Assembly: GCA_023426125.1 (NCBI GenBank)
Contig: JAFABI010000103.1
Location: forward strand, 62,001 to 126,000
Source: Bacillota bacterium
Lineage (GTDB): Bacteria; Bacillota; Clostridia; Acetivibrionales; DTU013
Direction of reading: 5' to 3'
Length of the DNA: 64,000 nt
Part shown: positions 54,488 to 62,131 of the stretch, piece after piece
Numbering within the stretch: the first letter of the stretch is position 1
Layout of the letters: every line of letters starts with the position of its first letter
Translations under genes and position numbers: made by a program
The notes under the pieces: model-generated
What the model was told of the DNA's origin: nothing
The model's database searches: none
The model's input: only the letters and a program-made list of their open reading frames with translations

Positions 54488-55513
54488 TTAACCCCTTTTC
54501 TTCACTGTGTCCGTCAATGCCCTTATGTTTTCCAGGGCAGACGAGGTACTGAGTCCGCAGGCGGGAGATATGATATCGATCCCGTCCCGCACCAGCTTTG
54601 CCGTCTGTTTCGATATCTGATCCGGCCCGGCGAATTCCAGGAGATAGGTGCTTAAATTTCCCATGGTGGTAAGAGAAGGAAACTCCTCTTTCAGCAAGCG
54701 CAGATTCACCAGGGCGTCGGTACTGATGGCGTCTGATTTTATTTGCGGCAGCAGGTGCTTCACGTTGTTCATATTTCCGCAGATATGGACAATGACAGCC
54801 GCATTCATGGCATGTATGCCGTCGATCAGTTTGTTCAGATACGGCACGGCATATTCTTCAAACATCCGGGGTCCGAGGATTTCACCCGTTGCCGTCGGGT
54901 CTCCCACCGAAATGGCGGTTGCGCCGTTGTCCACCAGAAGCCTGGCATATTCCGTCAAAAAACCGGTGACATAATCCATTACCTTATGGGTATCTTCCTT
55001 ATTCTTCCTGAGTTCCTTCAAAAAAAGCATCGGATCCACAATGGATGCGGCGGTGCTTACCGGCCCGGTCAGATTCCCTATGACAGGAACATCCGGAAAA
55101 GCCTTTGACAGGCGGTAGCCCGCCTGGACAATGGTACCGATCCTTCCGGTTTTCAGGGCTGAGCCGATGTCCCTGTATTCCACCTCCGCGACAGAGGGGA
55201 AGGCCTCTTTCCTTATCTTCGGCTCACAGGCAAGGGTACCGAAGTTGATTGCGCTTCCCAGCACTTCGGCTTCAACCGTCATGCAAAAAGGTATGCCGAA
55301 ATTTTCAAAGCCGGTGTGTTCATTTATATCATGGGACAGTTCTGCCATCAATCCGTCATCATGGTGTGCCTCGGGTAGGGTGTGTCCGGTTTTGTTCATC
55401 ACATCCACGACCGCGGCGTTCATCATCCCTCCGGGGCAGACAACCGGCGGCCGGTCGACCTTTTCTTTTTTCAAGACCCTTACCAATCTTTCCTTTGGGC
55501 TGATTATATTCAT
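54488..55513 (-). CDS. MtaA/CmuA-family corrinoid methyltransferase, copy 2
   Basis: This 341-residue UroD-fold methyltransferase has AAVIVHICGNMNNV (zinc His and Cys) and ISPACGLST (distal Cys), plus VIGNLTGPVSTAASIVDP and SVGDPTATGEILGPR, all typical of MtaA/CmuA. It overlaps the preceding methyltransferase gene by four bases and is followed seven bases later by the RACE gene. It differs clearly from the other two copies, so the three are unlikely to be simple recent duplicates and may act on different methyl donors or acceptors. Confidence 0.87.
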   Translation of the reverse strand: MNIISPKERLVRVLKKEKVDRPPVVCPGGMMNAAVVDVMNKTGHTLPEAHHDDGLMAELSHDINEHTGFENFGIPFCMTVEAEVLGSAINFGTLACEPKIRKEAFPSVAEVEYRDIGSALKTGRIGTIVQAGYRLSKAFPDVPVIGNLTGPVSTAASIVDPMLFLKELRKNKEDTHKVMDYVTGFLTEYARLLVDNGATAISVGDPTATGEILGPRMFEEYAVPYLNKLIDGIHAMNAAVIVHICGNMNNVKHLLPQIKSDAISTDALVNLRLLKEEFPSLTTMGNLSTYLLEFAGPDQISKQTAKLVRDGIDIISPACGLSTSSALENIRALTDTVKKRG

Positions 55514-56577
55514 CCTAAACCTCTTATCTTTTCTTCCGTCACCGGATAGCCTGCCTCCCTGACGGTATCCAGCATCGCTTTTATGTTTTCAAAAGGCGTC
55601 TCCGTTGGGAGACTGCACCCGGAAGCAACAATATACCCCTTCGGATTGTCAAAAGCCTTGAGCATGCACTGGGCAACCGCCTGTCTTACGTCGCCGGGGG
55701 TGCCTTGAAGCATTACTTCCGAAGGCTTTACGTTCCCCATCAGCCGCACTCTTTCACCGACTTTTTTCTTTGCTTCCAGCAAATCCGCGTCATTGTCTAT
55801 ACTGATGCAATCCGCTCCGGCATCGGCCATAAGCTCCCATATTTTGCTTGTCTTGCCGCAGATATGCAAGGTCACAGCCTTTCCCCTGGAATGGATATAA
55901 TCGATCAACGACTTTAAATACGGAAAAGAAAATTCCTTGAACTGCCTGGGGCTGATCACTGTGGAAGAGGACATCGCATCCGTCAGGCTTGGGGTGCAGC
56001 CTGCATCTATGATGGCTTTTGCATACCGGAGACTGGTTTCAAGGGAGATCGCGCATAATTTATGCACCGCCCCGGGATCTTTTAAAGTAAGCCTGACAAG
56101 GCTCTCTGCGCCTATCAGCAGGGATGCGTTGGTAAAGGGACAGGTGAGCGCTCCCGTAACCGTAACCTCCCTGCCAACCGTCTCAACGGCAATCTTCATT
56201 GCCTCCAGCTGCTGCGGAAGATCCCCGTCCTTGTAAGGGTCTGCAGGTTCGAGCCTGTCGATTTCCGATACATCCCCGATGGCCGGAGCTTCCAGGTAAG
56301 CCGTCTCATCCTCCGGATAACGTACTTTTGCCCCCATGGCCGCAGCCTGGGTGTACAAATCGGTAAAAATACGTATAATGTCATACTTAAAATACCTGTA
56401 TGCGGCAATATGGGCTTTTGCCAGCAAAGGGCCGTTTCCGCGGAATTCTGAAATCTTAACGCCGATTACTCTGGCTGCCGTGTTGCCGACGATGGGTACG
56501 CAGGGCAGGCGGTCTACCGGCTGGCCTTTATTATAGGCCGTCAGCCTTTCAACAGGCGTCAACTGATCCGCAGACAT
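55510..56577 (-). CDS. MtaA/CmuA-family corrinoid methyltransferase, copy 1
   Basis: The 355 residues show the UroD fold with AVTLHICGKTSKIW (zinc His and Cys) and VASGCSLPTETPFENI (distal Cys). TGALTCPFTNASLLIG and PSLTDAMSSSTVISPRQFKEF occur at family positions. Its ATG overlaps the corrinoid protein stop (TGATG), so the pair is made together. I infer that it is the main partner of that corrinoid protein. In Methanosarcina, MtsA of the same family uses methylthiols with corrinoid partner MtsB, giving a precedent for sulfur substrates. Confidence 0.88.
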   Translation of the reverse strand: MSADQLTPVERLTAYNKGQPVDRLPCVPIVGNTAARVIGVKISEFRGNGPLLAKAHIAAYRYFKYDIIRIFTDLYTQAAAMGAKVRYPEDETAYLEAPAIGDVSEIDRLEPADPYKDGDLPQQLEAMKIAVETVGREVTVTGALTCPFTNASLLIGAESLVRLTLKDPGAVHKLCAISLETSLRYAKAIIDAGCTPSLTDAMSSSTVISPRQFKEFSFPYLKSLIDYIHSRGKAVTLHICGKTSKIWELMADAGADCISIDNDADLLEAKKKVGERVRLMGNVKPSEVMLQGTPGDVRQAVAQCMLKAFDNPKGYIVASGCSLPTETPFENIKAMLDTVREAGYPVTEEKIRGLG

Positions 56578-57233
56578 CAGGCCGCACCTCCCGTGAGCTT
56601 CCGCGCAAGCCTTACAGCATCTGCCGCGTTTACGGAATAGCCATCCGCCCCTATTTTATCCGCAAAGCTCTGGGAAATTGGACCTCCCCCGATCATAACC
56701 TTAAAGCGCCCCCGTATGTCTTCACTTTTCAGTATCCGGATCACTTCAGCCATTCCGTCCATGGTGGTGGTCATAAGGGTCGAAAGCGCGATGATTTTCG
56801 CGTTGACCTCCCTGGCCTTCTCTACAAAATCCCTGGGCGGTATGTCCCTGCCCAGATCGATCACTTCAAAGCCGGAGGTTTCCAGCATGATCTTTACCAG
56901 GTTTTTGCCGATGTCATGGGTGTCCCCCTCGACGACGCCGATGACAACCTTCTGCTTTTCCTGCCGGTCGTCGGCTTTTATATGGGGCTTAAGCACATCA
57001 AGCCCTGCATACATTGCGTCGGAGCACATCAAAAGCTCCGGAATGAAATATTCCTCTTCCTCAAAAAGCTGTCCCGCTCTGTCCATCCCGTCGGCAAGCC
57101 CTTTATCGATCGCTTCATACGCATCATGTCCTTCAACTACCACCTCGTTTGAAAGGATGACAGTCTCTTCCTCCTCCATGTTCAAAACGGCGTCGGATAT
57201 ATTCTTGTACAGCTCTTCTTTGCTTTTTGCCAT
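56577..57233 (-). CDS. Corrinoid (B12-binding) methyl-carrier protein
   Basis: This 218-residue protein has the standard two-domain form: an N-terminal four-helix cap (about 1-88, with DGMDRAGQLFEEEEYFIPEL) and a Rossmann-like B12 domain (92-215). The lower-ligand motif is GDTHDIGKNL (D-x-H-x-x-G), with LGRDIPP, ALSTLMTTT and MIGGGPIS. It carries methyl groups as methyl-Co(III) between methyltransferases. It is the only corrinoid protein in the window for three methyltransferases and one RACE activator. A GGGGGGAG site precedes the ATG. Confidence 0.95.
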   Translation of the reverse strand: MAKSKEELYKNISDAVLNMEEEETVILSNEVVVEGHDAYEAIDKGLADGMDRAGQLFEEEEYFIPELLMCSDAMYAGLDVLKPHIKADDRQEKQKVVIGVVEGDTHDIGKNLVKIMLETSGFEVIDLGRDIPPRDFVEKAREVNAKIIALSTLMTTTMDGMAEVIRILKSEDIRGRFKVMIGGGPISQSFADKIGADGYSVNAADAVRLARKLTGGAA

Positions 57234-57254
57234 TCCAGGCTCCCCCCTCTTCTA

Positions 57255-58076
57255 CTACAGATAATAATTCAATTCCGCTTCCCCTTTTGCAAAATGCAGG
57301 GTTTCCAGTATTTTTGACCTGAGCCTGAAAAAATCGGGATGATTGCGGCTTCTCGGCCTGCCCATCCTGACTTCGAGAATCTCCTGTATTTTCCCGGGCC
57401 GCGATGTCATAATAACAATCCTGTCGCTTAAATAGATGGCCTCGTCAACATCATGAGTGACCAGCACCATGGTGGTCCCCCGTTCCTTCCATATCCTTAA
57501 AATTTCATCCTGGAGCTGCATGCGCGTAAAGGCGTCCAGAGCGCCCAGGGGTTCGTCCAGCAGCAGTACCTTGGGATGGTTTACCAGCGCCCTTGCAAGG
57601 GCTACCCGCTGCGCCATGCCTCCCGAAAGCTGGTGGGGGAAGGATTTTTCAAAACCTTTCAGCCCCACAAGGTTGATATAATCCGCCACTTCATGCTTCC
57701 TTTCACGGTATACGCCCCGGGCAACAAGCCCTGAAGCTACATTGTCATGTACATTCAACCAGGGAAAAAGCGTTGGATCCTGGAACACCAGGCCGCGCTC
57801 GTAATGCGGCCCTTCAATAAGCGAACCGTCCAGCAGTATTTCGCCGCCCGTCGGTGCATCGAGACCTGTAATAAGCCTGAGAAGGGTAGATTTCCCGCAG
57901 CCGCTGGGACCGATAAGGGAGACGAATTCTCCGGGCTCTATATTTAAAAAGACATTGTTCAGTGCCGTAATCTCTTTTTTGTCGCTGTCATAAAACACCT
58001 TTTTTATCTCCCTGACCGTAATCGCCCCGGAGGCTATATCCTGCCGGGAAGCGGCAGCCGTTTCCGCACCTACCAT
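57255..58076 (-). CDS. ABC importer ATPase (SsuB/TauB/NrtD-like)
   Basis: The 273 residues contain Walker A (GPSGCGKST), Q-loop (VFQDPTLFPWL), signature LSGGMAQRVALARAL, Walker B (VLLLDEPLGALD) and the switch THDVDEA, with the RPGKIQEI tail typical of nitrate/sulfonate/taurine importers. It overlaps the permease gene. It powers import of the ligand of the SsuA-like lipoprotein at 49518. Confidence 0.92.
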   Translation of the reverse strand: MVGAETAAASRQDIASGAITVREIKKVFYDSDKKEITALNNVFLNIEPGEFVSLIGPSGCGKSTLLRLITGLDAPTGGEILLDGSLIEGPHYERGLVFQDPTLFPWLNVHDNVASGLVARGVYRERKHEVADYINLVGLKGFEKSFPHQLSGGMAQRVALARALVNHPKVLLLDEPLGALDAFTRMQLQDEILRIWKERGTTMVLVTHDVDEAIYLSDRIVIMTSRPGKIQEILEVRMGRPRSRNHPDFFRLRSKILETLHFAKGEAELNYYL

Positions 58077-59047
58077 TTTATAAGCCCCCTTTGCCAGATG
58101 AGAATCCTGTCCTTAAACTTAAAAAGAAGTGAAATCAGGCTTGAAAAAATAACGGCAATCATGATGAGGGTTGCATAGACCTTGCTGTATTCCGCCCAGC
58201 CCTGAGCCCAGTTTATGTACCATCCAAGACCTGCCTTGACGCCAAGCATTTCCGCAACGATCAAAGTTATAAAAGAGGTTCCCAGGCCCATGAAGAGGCC
58301 TATGAAAATCATAGGGAAGGCCGCAGGAATTGCCACCTTGAAAATCAGATACCGCTGGTTGGCGCCCAGGGTTTTTGCAACTTCAAAATAGGCATTCCGC
58401 ACATTTGCGATCCCCGAGCTGGTCATTACCGTCACCGGAAACCACACCGCCAATACGATAAGGAACACGCTGGCCAGAAAGCTAGTGGGGAAAACGGACA
58501 TGGCAATGGGTATCCAGGCGGTTGCCGGTATAGGCCCTATGATCTTTAGCACCGGCATAATCCAATAATTGCACTTTGCATTCCATCCGATGGCAACGCC
58601 TGTTATAAAGCCCAGGAGTATACCGACGAAATAGCCTGTAAACAGAAGCCGGAGGGAATAAAGGGTACTGACGGCAAGCAGCTGCCAGTCGCTGACCAGC
58701 ACGCTCAAAACCTTGTCAGGGCCTGGAAAATATGGCATTGGAAGCAGCTTCAGCTTCAAGGTCACGATATCCCATACCTCAATCAAAAGAAAGAATACCG
58801 TAGCCAGCTGCGCATAATGAATGAGCTTCTCTTTAATTTTGTTTATCTTTACGGAAAGGATGAGGAAAACGGTATACAAGGCAATGATTGTTCCCAGCAA
58901 GGCCGGATATGCTCCGGTTTTCGCAAAGCTTTGCTTGTTGGGAAGCGTCAAATGCAATACGAGGTCTATGACCAAAACTGCCAGAGGCAGGAAAACACGA
59001 AAAGACAGGGTGACCACTCCTTTTAATATAATAAGCTGCGCCCACAA
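58070..59047 (-). CDS. ABC importer permease (SsuC/TauC-like)
   Basis: The protein has up to 325 residues. An N-terminal extension with extra helices precedes the usual six-helix permease domain (MPYFPGPDKVLSVL; EAA-loop EVAKTLGANQRYLIFKVAIP; ending with GLGWYINWAQGWAEYSKV). The start is uncertain. The frame opens at TTG 59047 within repeat DNA with no ribosome site, whereas the clear AAAGGAG lies eight bases before an in-frame CTG (59008), with a GTG (59017) overlapping that site. It begins the ssuC-ssuB-corrinoid-methyltransferase-RACE run. Confidence 0.86.
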   Translation of the reverse strand: MWAQLIILKGVVTLSFRVFLPLAVLVIDLVLHLTLPNKQSFAKTGAYPALLGTIIALYTVFLILSVKINKIKEKLIHYAQLATVFFLLIEVWDIVTLKLKLLPMPYFPGPDKVLSVLVSDWQLLAVSTLYSLRLLFTGYFVGILLGFITGVAIGWNAKCNYWIMPVLKIIGPIPATAWIPIAMSVFPTSFLASVFLIVLAVWFPVTVMTSSGIANVRNAYFEVAKTLGANQRYLIFKVAIPAAFPMIFIGLFMGLGTSFITLIVAEMLGVKAGLGWYINWAQGWAEYSKVYATLIMIAVIFSSLISLLFKFKDRILIWQRGLIKW

Positions 59048-59051
59048 TGCC

Positions 59052-59237
59052 TATGCGACAACGGGGGACGGTTCTTGTCTGTCGCACTGCCAACCATTCC
59101 ATGGTTTGCGCTTACTGCCACAGACGGACGGCCAATGTCCGCCCTACCAATGTCCATGCCGCATGGCGGCATACCTGAGGATGAAAGTATGCTCTCCATT
59201 CTTTGCGACAGTGAAGAACCGTCCCCTGTCGCAAAGT
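59052..59237. mobile_element. MITE-like repeat with about 30-bp terminal inverted repeats
   Basis: Left end TGCGACAACGGGGGACGGTT (from about 59053) and right end AACCGTCCCCTGTCGCA (to 59234) are inverted copies, each about 30 bp. They frame about 120 bases without coding capacity that include GGACGGCCAATGTCCGCC. A related element with the same flank lies at 45534-45598. No transposase is encoded, so it would be non-autonomous. It occupies the leader region of the SsuC-like gene. Confidence 0.55.
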
Positions 59238-59274
59238 GTAGGGGCGCGCATTGCGCGTCCGCAGAATGCAATTT
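59236..59274. repeat. GCGCGCATTGCGC palindromic repeat (copy of 52079-52115)
   Basis: GTAGGGGCGCGCATTGCGCG followed by TCCGCAGAATGCAAT matches the reverse complement of 52079-52115 with few differences. It abuts the cysK stop at 59281, just as the other copy abuts the DUF1847 stop at 52121. Confidence 0.7.
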
Positions 59275-59280
59275 GGGATA

Positions 59281-60216
59281 TTATGCTTCCTGGAAAAGGA
59301 CTGTCGACAGATATCTCTCGCCTGTATCCGGCAGGACTGCGACAATGTTCTTGCCTTTGTTTTCCGGTCTTTTGGCAATCTGTGTGGCGGCAAAGGCTGC
59401 GGCTCCGGAGGATATCCCCACCAGCAGCCCTTCGGTTCGGGCCAGCTTCCTTGCCGTCTCAAAGGCCTCCTCATTTTTGACCTTGTAGATTTCATCCACG
59501 ATCTTCAGGTTCAATACATCCGGGACGAAGCCTGCGCCTATTCCCTGTATCTTATGGGGCCCTTTGTTCCCTCCCGAAAGTACCGGTGAATCAAAGGGTT
59601 CTACGGCAATGATTTTAACGCCGGGCTTTTTCTCCTTCAGGACTTCGCCAACCCCTGTAATGGTTCCCCCGGTTCCGACACCGCCGATGAAGATATCCAC
59701 CTGTCCGTCGGTATCCTTCCATATTTCTTCTGCCGTTGTTTTTCTGTGAATTTCCGGATTGGCAGGGTTCTTGAACTGCTGCGGTATGAAGGAATTGGCA
59801 ATTTGAGCCGCCAGCTCTTCCGCCCTCTTGATGGCTCCCCCCATCCCTTCGGCACCGGGTGTAAGCACCAACTCGGCGCCTAACGCCTTTAAAAGGTTTC
59901 TTCTTTCAATGCTGAAGGTTTCCGGCATGGTAAGTATAAGCCTGTAGCCTTTGGCGGCGGCAACAAAAGCCAGTGCGATACCGGTATTGCCGCTTGTCGG
60001 TTCGATGATGACGGTATCACTGCTTATCCGGCCCTTTTCTTCCGCGTCCTTGATCATTGCATATCCGATCCTGTCTTTGACGCTGGACAGCGGGTTGAAA
60101 TATTCCAGTTTTGCAATGACCTTCGCTTCCAGGCTGTTTGCTTTGTTATAGTTGGACAGTTCCAGCAAGGGTGTATTACCGATAAGGTCAACCAGACTTT
60201 TTGCTATTTTTGACAT
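59281..60216 (-). CDS. cysK: Cysteine synthase (O-acetylserine sulfhydrylase), right copy
   Basis: The 311 residues have the same motifs as the left copy: LSSVKDRIG (PLP Lys), PTSGNTGIAL, GVGTGGTITGVGE and GISSGAAA. TTTTGGAGG precedes the ATG. Differences from the left copy are scattered substitutions, so both appear functional. Having two paralogues around the nitrogenase-like/corrinoid genes fits sulfide capture from two ends of the pathway, or a duplication that flanked an insertion. A CymR-like motif lies at 60241-60263. Confidence 0.93.
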   Translation of the reverse strand: MSKIAKSLVDLIGNTPLLELSNYNKANSLEAKVIAKLEYFNPLSSVKDRIGYAMIKDAEEKGRISSDTVIIEPTSGNTGIALAFVAAAKGYRLILTMPETFSIERRNLLKALGAELVLTPGAEGMGGAIKRAEELAAQIANSFIPQQFKNPANPEIHRKTTAEEIWKDTDGQVDIFIGGVGTGGTITGVGEVLKEKKPGVKIIAVEPFDSPVLSGGNKGPHKIQGIGAGFVPDVLNLKIVDEIYKVKNEEAFETARKLARTEGLLVGISSGAAAFAATQIAKRPENKGKNIVAVLPDTGERYLSTVLFQEA

Positions 60217-60240
60217 GATATCGCCTCCAAAATTTTATTT

Positions 60241-60263
60241 TTATTCCCCAGTATTCTTATATG
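60241..60263 (-). promoter_or_regulatory. CymR-like operator candidate upstream of right cysK
   Basis: The minus-strand CATATAAGAATACTGGGGAA matches the motif before the left cysK at 17 or more positions, at a similar distance from the ATG, whereas surrounding leader sequence has diverged. Conservation suggests a shared sulfur-responsive regulator; the identity as CymR is inferred. Confidence 0.45.
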
Positions 60264-60403
60264 TTTAATATATTATATTTATAATAGTACCAAATGATAA
60301 TCCTGTCAATAGCTTTTATAAATATTTTGTTTCCTATATGTTTAGTAGGTTTTTTTCGACTCAAAACAGGGTTCAAAATCACTTTCATGCAGCACTCACA
60401 AAA

Positions 60404-60427
60404 ATGAGCCGTCCATCGACGGCTCAT
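60404..60427 (-). terminator. Terminator of the MetNIQ operon
   Basis: A perfect 10-bp stem ATGAGCCGTC/GACGGCTCAT with a four-base loop is followed on the minus strand by TTTTTG, about 100 bases after the metQ stop. The plus side is also T-rich, so it could act in both directions. The rest of the 60217-60530 gap holds the cysK leader and no gene. Confidence 0.75.
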
Positions 60428-60530
60428 TCTATTTTTATTTTTTATTCGCGGCATAAGCGTTTGACTTAAATTAAAAGGAAAGCTCCTCGGGGCACCCTAA
60501 GGGAAGATGCCTGCCTTCCTCCCGGGAGAA

Positions 60531-61439
60531 TCAGAATACCGGAACCACGGCACCCTGATAATTTTCCTCGATGAACTGCTTCACCTCGGGAGAGGTAATG
60601 GCTTCGCTCAGGGCTTTGATATCCTCCCTGTTTTCGTCACCTGTACGCACGGCCACAAAGTTTGCAAAGGTCTGTGCCGCGATAGAGTCCTTGTCCTCTG
60701 CCTTCAGGGCATCCGTTGCGGCGTTGAGTCCGGCTTCTATAGCATAGTTTCCGTTGATTACGGCGAGATTCACATCGGGAAGCGAACGGGATATCTGCGC
60801 GGCTTCCAGTTCACTTATCTTGAGCTTCAGCTTGTTTTCCGTTATGTCTTTTACCGTAGCCTCAAGCCCGGCGCCTTCCTTAACCTTGATCAGACCGGCG
60901 GATTCCAGCAAAAGCAGCGCCCTTGCTTCATTGGTGGTATCGTTGGGAACAGCAATGGTATCCCCTTCCTTCAGGTCATCCAGCGTCTTCGTCTTGCCAG
61001 GATATATTCCCAGCGGTTCAAAATGGACATCCACCGCCGGGCTTATCTGTGTGTTGTTCTTGGCGTTGAAATCATCCAGGTATGGTCTGTGCTGGAAATA
61101 GTTGGCATCCAATTCCTTGTTCTGCAATGCCAGGTTAGGCTGTACATAGTCGGTAAATTCCACCACCTGAAGGTCAATTCCCTTTTCCTTCAGCTTCGGT
61201 ATGATGAAGTTCAATATTTCTGCATGCGGCACGGGAGTCGCTCCTATCTTAAGTACCTTAAGCGGCGCTGTCTCCGATGGCGTCGATTCGGCCTGGGTGC
61301 TGGGTGCCGACTGTCCTTCCGTTGTCTGAGAGGTTGTGATCTGTGCTGCGGCGTCCTCTTTCTGCCCGCATCCGTAGAGAGCCCCCGATACAATCACTGC
61401 AAGGCTAAGCACTGCTGCTGTCAAGCTTTTGATTTTCAT
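60531..61439 (-). CDS. metQ: Methionine-type ABC importer lipoprotein
   Basis: The 302 residues show a signal peptide, lipobox GALYGC (Cys near 24), a Thr/Ser-rich linker and the NlpA/MetQ body (LKIGATPVPHAEILNFI, VEFTDYVQPNLALQNKELDANYFQHRPYL split here as FTDYVQPNLAL and ANYFQHRPYL, VPNDTTNEARALLLLE). It binds methionine or a related thioether at the cell surface. It is the last gene of the metNIQ operon. In this context the ligand might be a methylthio compound rather than methionine itself, which is inference. Confidence 0.92.
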   Translation of the reverse strand: MKIKSLTAAVLSLAVIVSGALYGCGQKEDAAAQITTSQTTEGQSAPSTQAESTPSETAPLKVLKIGATPVPHAEILNFIIPKLKEKGIDLQVVEFTDYVQPNLALQNKELDANYFQHRPYLDDFNAKNNTQISPAVDVHFEPLGIYPGKTKTLDDLKEGDTIAVPNDTTNEARALLLLESAGLIKVKEGAGLEATVKDITENKLKLKISELEAAQISRSLPDVNLAVINGNYAIEAGLNAATDALKAEDKDSIAAQTFANFVAVRTGDENREDIKALSEAITSPEVKQFIEENYQGAVVPVF

Positions 61440-61459
61440 TGAAATTCCCCTTCTTTCTT

Positions 61460-62131
61460 TTATTTTGTTTTCTTATCTATTTTTCTTGACAGATAACTGC
61501 CAAAACTTTGTATTATCTGAACAATCAGGACAAGAAGCCCGATCGTCAAAAACATGATATCCTTCTGATACCTGTAATATCCGTACCGGATGGCGAGATC
61601 GCCCAGCCCGCCGCCGCCTACGGCTCCTGCCATTGCGGAATAACCAATGAGGGTGATGGTTGTGATGGAAGCTCCAAGGATTAAGGAAGGCAGCGTCTCG
61701 GGTATCATCACCTTCCATATGATCTGCCAGGGACTTGATCCCATGGATTGGGCGGCTTCGATTACTCCCCTGTCTATCTCCTTGATGGAGGTCTCTACCA
61801 TCCTGGCTACAAAGGGTGTGGCGCCTATCACAAGCGGCACAATGGAAGCGGTGGAACCGATGCTGGTCCCCACGATCAACCTGGTCAAAGGGATTACCGC
61901 AATGAGGAGGATGATAAAGGGAGCTGACCTGACAATATTGATGATGCTTCCAAGGATCATATTCAATTTCTTTCTGGGGAGTATTCCTTTTTCCTCGGTG
62001 ACAACCAACGTGATCCCGAGGGGGAGCCCTGCCAGATAAGAAAAACCTGTGGCTGCAATGGTCATGTATAGCGTTTCGAGGGTACCTTTTCCAAGGAGAT
62101 ATACATATTCCAGAATGTTTTCTGCGCTCAT
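61460..62131 (-). CDS. metI: Methionine-type ABC importer permease
   Basis: The 223 residues match MetI: five to six helices, the N-terminal GTLETLYMTIAATGFSYLAG, NIVRSAPFIILLIAVIP and the EAA loop EAAQSMGSSPWQIIWKVMIP. Its ATG overlaps the metN stop (TAATG), so the two are coupled. Confidence 0.94.
   Translation of the reverse strand: MSAENILEYVYLLGKGTLETLYMTIAATGFSYLAGLPLGITLVVTEEKGILPRKKLNMILGSIINIVRSAPFIILLIAVIPLTRLIVGTSIGSTASIVPLVIGATPFVARMVETSIKEIDRGVIEAAQSMGSSPWQIIWKVMIPETLPSLILGASITTITLIGYSAMAGAVGGGGLGDLAIRYGYYRYQKDIMFLTIGLLVLIVQIIQSFGSYLSRKIDKKTK

Noticed and set aside
48458..56577. Three uroporphyrinogen decarboxylases for haem synthesis
   Set aside because: HxC...C zinc motifs of MtaA/CmuA type and linkage to corrinoid and RACE genes point to methyltransferases.
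60507..61442. 311-codon plus-strand frame over metQ
   Set aside because: It mirrors the MetQ gene, which has a lipobox, a ribosome site and an operon context.
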